From contig JAQBOV010000065.1 in assembly GCA_028287895.1 (NCBI GenBank), positions 1 to 34,180 on the forward strand: a stretch of 34,180 nucleotides of DNA, read 5' to 3'. This DNA comes from Mucilaginibacter sp. GTDB taxonomy: Bacteria; Bacteroidota; Bacteroidia; Sphingobacteriales; Sphingobacteriaceae. Each line of letters opens with the position of its first letter. Within the stretch, counting starts at the first letter, position 1. A model generated the notes under the pieces. The model saw nothing but the letters and a program-made list of their open reading frames with translations, did not search any database and was not told the DNA's origin. Shown piece by piece: positions 32,583-34,180 of the stretch. Position numbers and translations under genes: made by a program.

Positions 32583-32621
32583 GCCTTAGGCGTGAGCATT
32601 ATTCACTTATACCCTCGTTCC
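32562..32621. repeat. 60-bp compound palindrome
   Basis: Three nested arms pair in order: GGAACGA (32562-32568) with TCGTTCC (32615-32621); ATAAGTGA (32569-32576) with TCACTTAT (32603-32610); and GCCCACGCC (32577-32585) with GGCGTGAGC (32589-32597), one mismatch, around TTA. ATTAT and ACCC form bulges on one side. The shape resembles subterminal hairpins of IS200/IS605-type elements and derived palindromic repeats. No transposase is adjacent. Confidence 0.7.
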
Positions 32622-32759
32622 ATTTTTGAAATTACCAGTTTCCCAGAGCGAGTTTTAAGTGCGAATGCTTCTAATATTTTGTGAAGTATCGCAAAAATAG
32701 TTAATCTATTATCATATGGCGTATATTACAATTCTCTAAAGATAAAAAATATTTTTTAC

Positions 32760-32779
32760 TGGTACAAAATAATGTACCA
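32760..32779. promoter_or_regulatory. Inverted-repeat operator candidate before the XRE gene
   Basis: TGGTACA and TGTACCA flank AAATAA, a perfect 20-bp inverted repeat ending 32 bp before the XRE start. It is followed by nine or more T, so a weak terminator is the alternative reading. Position and symmetry favour autoregulation by the XRE dimer. Confidence 0.5.
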
Positions 32780-32811
32780 CTTTTTTTTTAAAGTAAGCTG
32801 ATATTTCCCTA

Positions 32812-33039
32812 ATGTCTAACAACAACGAGAATTTTAAAGAAACTTTAGGACGAAAAATTGCGGCTTTAAGAACCCTGAAAAAATTAGGGGTAAGAGAATT
32901 TGCCCTTATCGCCGATATAGAACACCATCAATTAATTAACATAGAAAGAGGCCGGGTGGATATTCGGTTAAGTACATTAATAAAGATAGCAAAAGGCCTT
33001 GGTGTAGAGCCGAAGGAATTGCTGGATTTTAAAATTTAG
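32812..33039 (+). CDS. Small XRE-family helix-turn-helix regulator
   Basis: The 75 residues are a single Cro/C1-type domain: LGRKIAALRTLKKLGVREFA, then the helix-turn-helix (ALIADIEHHQLINIERGRVD, about 31-50), and the closing STLIKIAKGLGVEPKELLDF. There is no sensor or dimerisation extension, so it resembles the stand-alone regulators of toxin-antitoxin, restriction or phage-type modules, but no such partner is next to it. It is preceded by an inverted repeat at 32760-32779. The acyltransferase gene starts 136 bp downstream in the same direction. Confidence 0.85.
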   Translation: MSNNNENFKETLGRKIAALRTLKKLGVREFALIADIEHHQLINIERGRVDIRLSTLIKIAKGLGVEPKELLDFKI

Positions 33040-33175
33040 TAACTGCTTTCATACTTAACTTTAGTAGGAAAGACTTCTCATAGCGAATCCTCATACCCAG
33101 AATGATACCTTCAATTTAGGATTTCGTTTTACGGTAATTATTATTATATTTAAACTACCTAATATAATTTTAATT

Positions 33176-34180
33176 ATGGAACCTAAATCACACCCTTATC
33201 TTTCCACGCTTACCCCATTGCGTGGCATTGCAGCATTACTGGTTGTTATTTTTCACTGCAACCTGATGTTTCAAGCATTTTTGCCTCCTGGTTACTCTGA
33301 ATTTTTAAACAATAGCTGGCTTTGGGTCGATTTCTTTTTTGTTCTTAGCGGGTTTATTATGTGCTATGCTTATGGTAAATATTTTAACGACAAGGTTAAA
33401 ATGAACGCTTATGAAAAATACATGGGTGCCCGCTTTGCCCGGGTTTATCCCCTGCACTTCATCACCACGATATGGGCGTTTGCCTGCAGCGCTATTATTG
33501 TTCACCTTGCTGCCGGCCTGGACCCTATTTTTGCCGAGATTTTCAACCCCAAAGCGCTGCCGGCGAGCTTGCTGCTCATTCAGAGCATGCACATCGGTTA
33601 CTTTACCGCGCCGCTGAACACGGCATCCTGGTCACTGAGTACAGAATGGTGGGTATATATGATTTTTCCTTTCATCGTTCCTTATTTTACCAGGCTTAAG
33701 CGCACTGGTAAATTAGTCACTACTATAATGATCGTCGCCTTTTTTATTTTTATCAAATATGTTCTGGGGCCTAACAAATACTTCCATCCCAGTCCGACAC
33801 TTAATACCCTGACTGATTTTGGTTTTTTTCGGTGCCTTGCCGGTTTTTTTACCGGCATGCTGTTATTTACTTTTTATCAGCACCGCTCCGGTTATAGTAT
33901 TATAAAGCGCGACTGGTTTTTCGTATTAAGCTTTTTGGGGGTGCTGGCAGCAATGCATTTTGGGATAATGGATATCATTACCGTTGGCTTCTTTCCGCTG
34001 ATCATCATAGCCGCTGCGTATAATCAAACCGTCATAAAACGCATTTTAGATACCAGGGTATTGCAGCGCCTGGGCGACTGGTCATTTACCATCTATATGG
34101 TGCATATGCCGATCATTTTTACCTTTCTTATTTTTCGCGTCCTTAACAAACCTACACGGTATGCGGATTTTAAAACGCTT
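33176..34180 (+). CDS. Acyltransferase-3 family membrane protein (OafA-like), partial
   Basis: From the ATG at 33176 the frame is open for 335 codons to the window edge. The start MEPKSHPYLSTLTPLRGIAA with VVIFHCN gives the family residues Arg16 and His27 of the RG-x10-H type signature. NNSWLWVDFFFVLSGFIMCY, ARFARVYPLHF and SWSLSTEWWVYMIFPF are the conserved family blocks, and several further membrane helices follow to GDWSFTIYMVHMPIIF. Such proteins transfer acetyl or other acyl groups to surface polysaccharide or other carbohydrate in the inner membrane. Most family members are 350-400 residues, so only the last helix or so is missing. Confidence 0.9.
   Translation, partial: MEPKSHPYLSTLTPLRGIAALLVVIFHCNLMFQAFLPPGYSEFLNNSWLWVDFFFVLSGFIMCYAYGKYFNDKVKMNAYEKYMGARFARVYPLHFITTIWAFACSAIIVHLAAGLDPIFAEIFNPKALPASLLLIQSMHIGYFTAPLNTASWSLSTEWWVYMIFPFIVPYFTRLKRTGKLVTTIMIVAFFIFIKYVLGPNKYFHPSPTLNTLTDFGFFRCLAGFFTGMLLFTFYQHRSGYSIIKRDWFFVLSFLGVLAAMHFGIMDIITVGFFPLIIIAAAYNQTVIKRILDTRVLQRLGDWSFTIYMVHMPIIFTFLIFRVLNKPTRYADFKTL

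Noticed and set aside
1..34180. CRISPR arrays, rRNA genes, integrases or intact insertion sequences
   Set aside because: No regularly spaced repeats, rRNA-like sequence, integrase or transposase motifs were seen on either strand.

Overview
The window looks like chromosomal DNA of a Bacteroidota bacterium, most likely family Sphingobacteriaceae (Mucilaginibacter/Pedobacter type). The reasons are a SusC/SusD pair, large secreted GH106 and GH78 rhamnosidases, a MacB/FtsX-type permease of the style common in that group, RteC-domain regulators, A/T-rich intergenic DNA without strong Shine-Dalgarno sites, and TTTG/TAnnTTTG-like promoter elements. These are family-level recognitions from reading the proteins; no database search was possible.

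Left part (1 to about 15,000): an L-rhamnose utilisation locus. It holds the start of a bifunctional rhamnulose-phosphate aldolase/dehydrogenase, a secreted esterase, an L-rhamnose/H+ symporter (RhaT) broken by one in-frame TAG, an AraA/FucI-fold isomerase, a GH106 and two GH78 alpha-L-rhamnosidases, and an exported (alpha/alpha)6-type protein of unknown family carrying a four-cysteine zinc-knuckle-like insert. The genes form five transcription units. Each unit is preceded by a 20-bp tandem motif (two 10-bp repeats, consensus NCATNACAGT) in the same orientation relative to its genes. Three copies are strong and two are degenerate, so this looks like one regulon whose regulator lies outside the window. 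The logic is release of rhamnose outside the cytoplasm, de-esterification, uptake, isomerisation and aldol cleavage.

Middle part (about 15,500 to 26,100): an accessory region rich in remnants. A two-FtsX-domain permease is followed by a small secreted orphan protein. The DNA spanning the permease start and the small-gene start is present again 1.8 kb away as a decayed copy. Between and beyond the copies lie a PAS/DHp sensor fragment, a membrane-anchor fragment, an RteC regulator, an unrecognised 393-residue protein with an RteC-like C-terminus, a TetR regulator and an alpha-oxoamine synthase missing its PLP-binding core. A Crp/Fnr-type regulator follows, preceded by a structured leader with an intrinsic terminator.

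Right part (26,100 to the end): a leftward unit encoding a 54-residue membrane protein, SusC, SusD and, after an internal terminator-like hairpin, a TlpA-like thioredoxin-fold protein. No CAZyme is attached to it. Upstream are a 129-residue orphan protein whose first codons lie in a 60-bp compound palindrome, a small XRE regulator with its own inverted-repeat operator candidate, and the start of an acyltransferase-3 membrane protein that runs off the window. No rRNA, tRNA, CRISPR array or intact transposase was seen.
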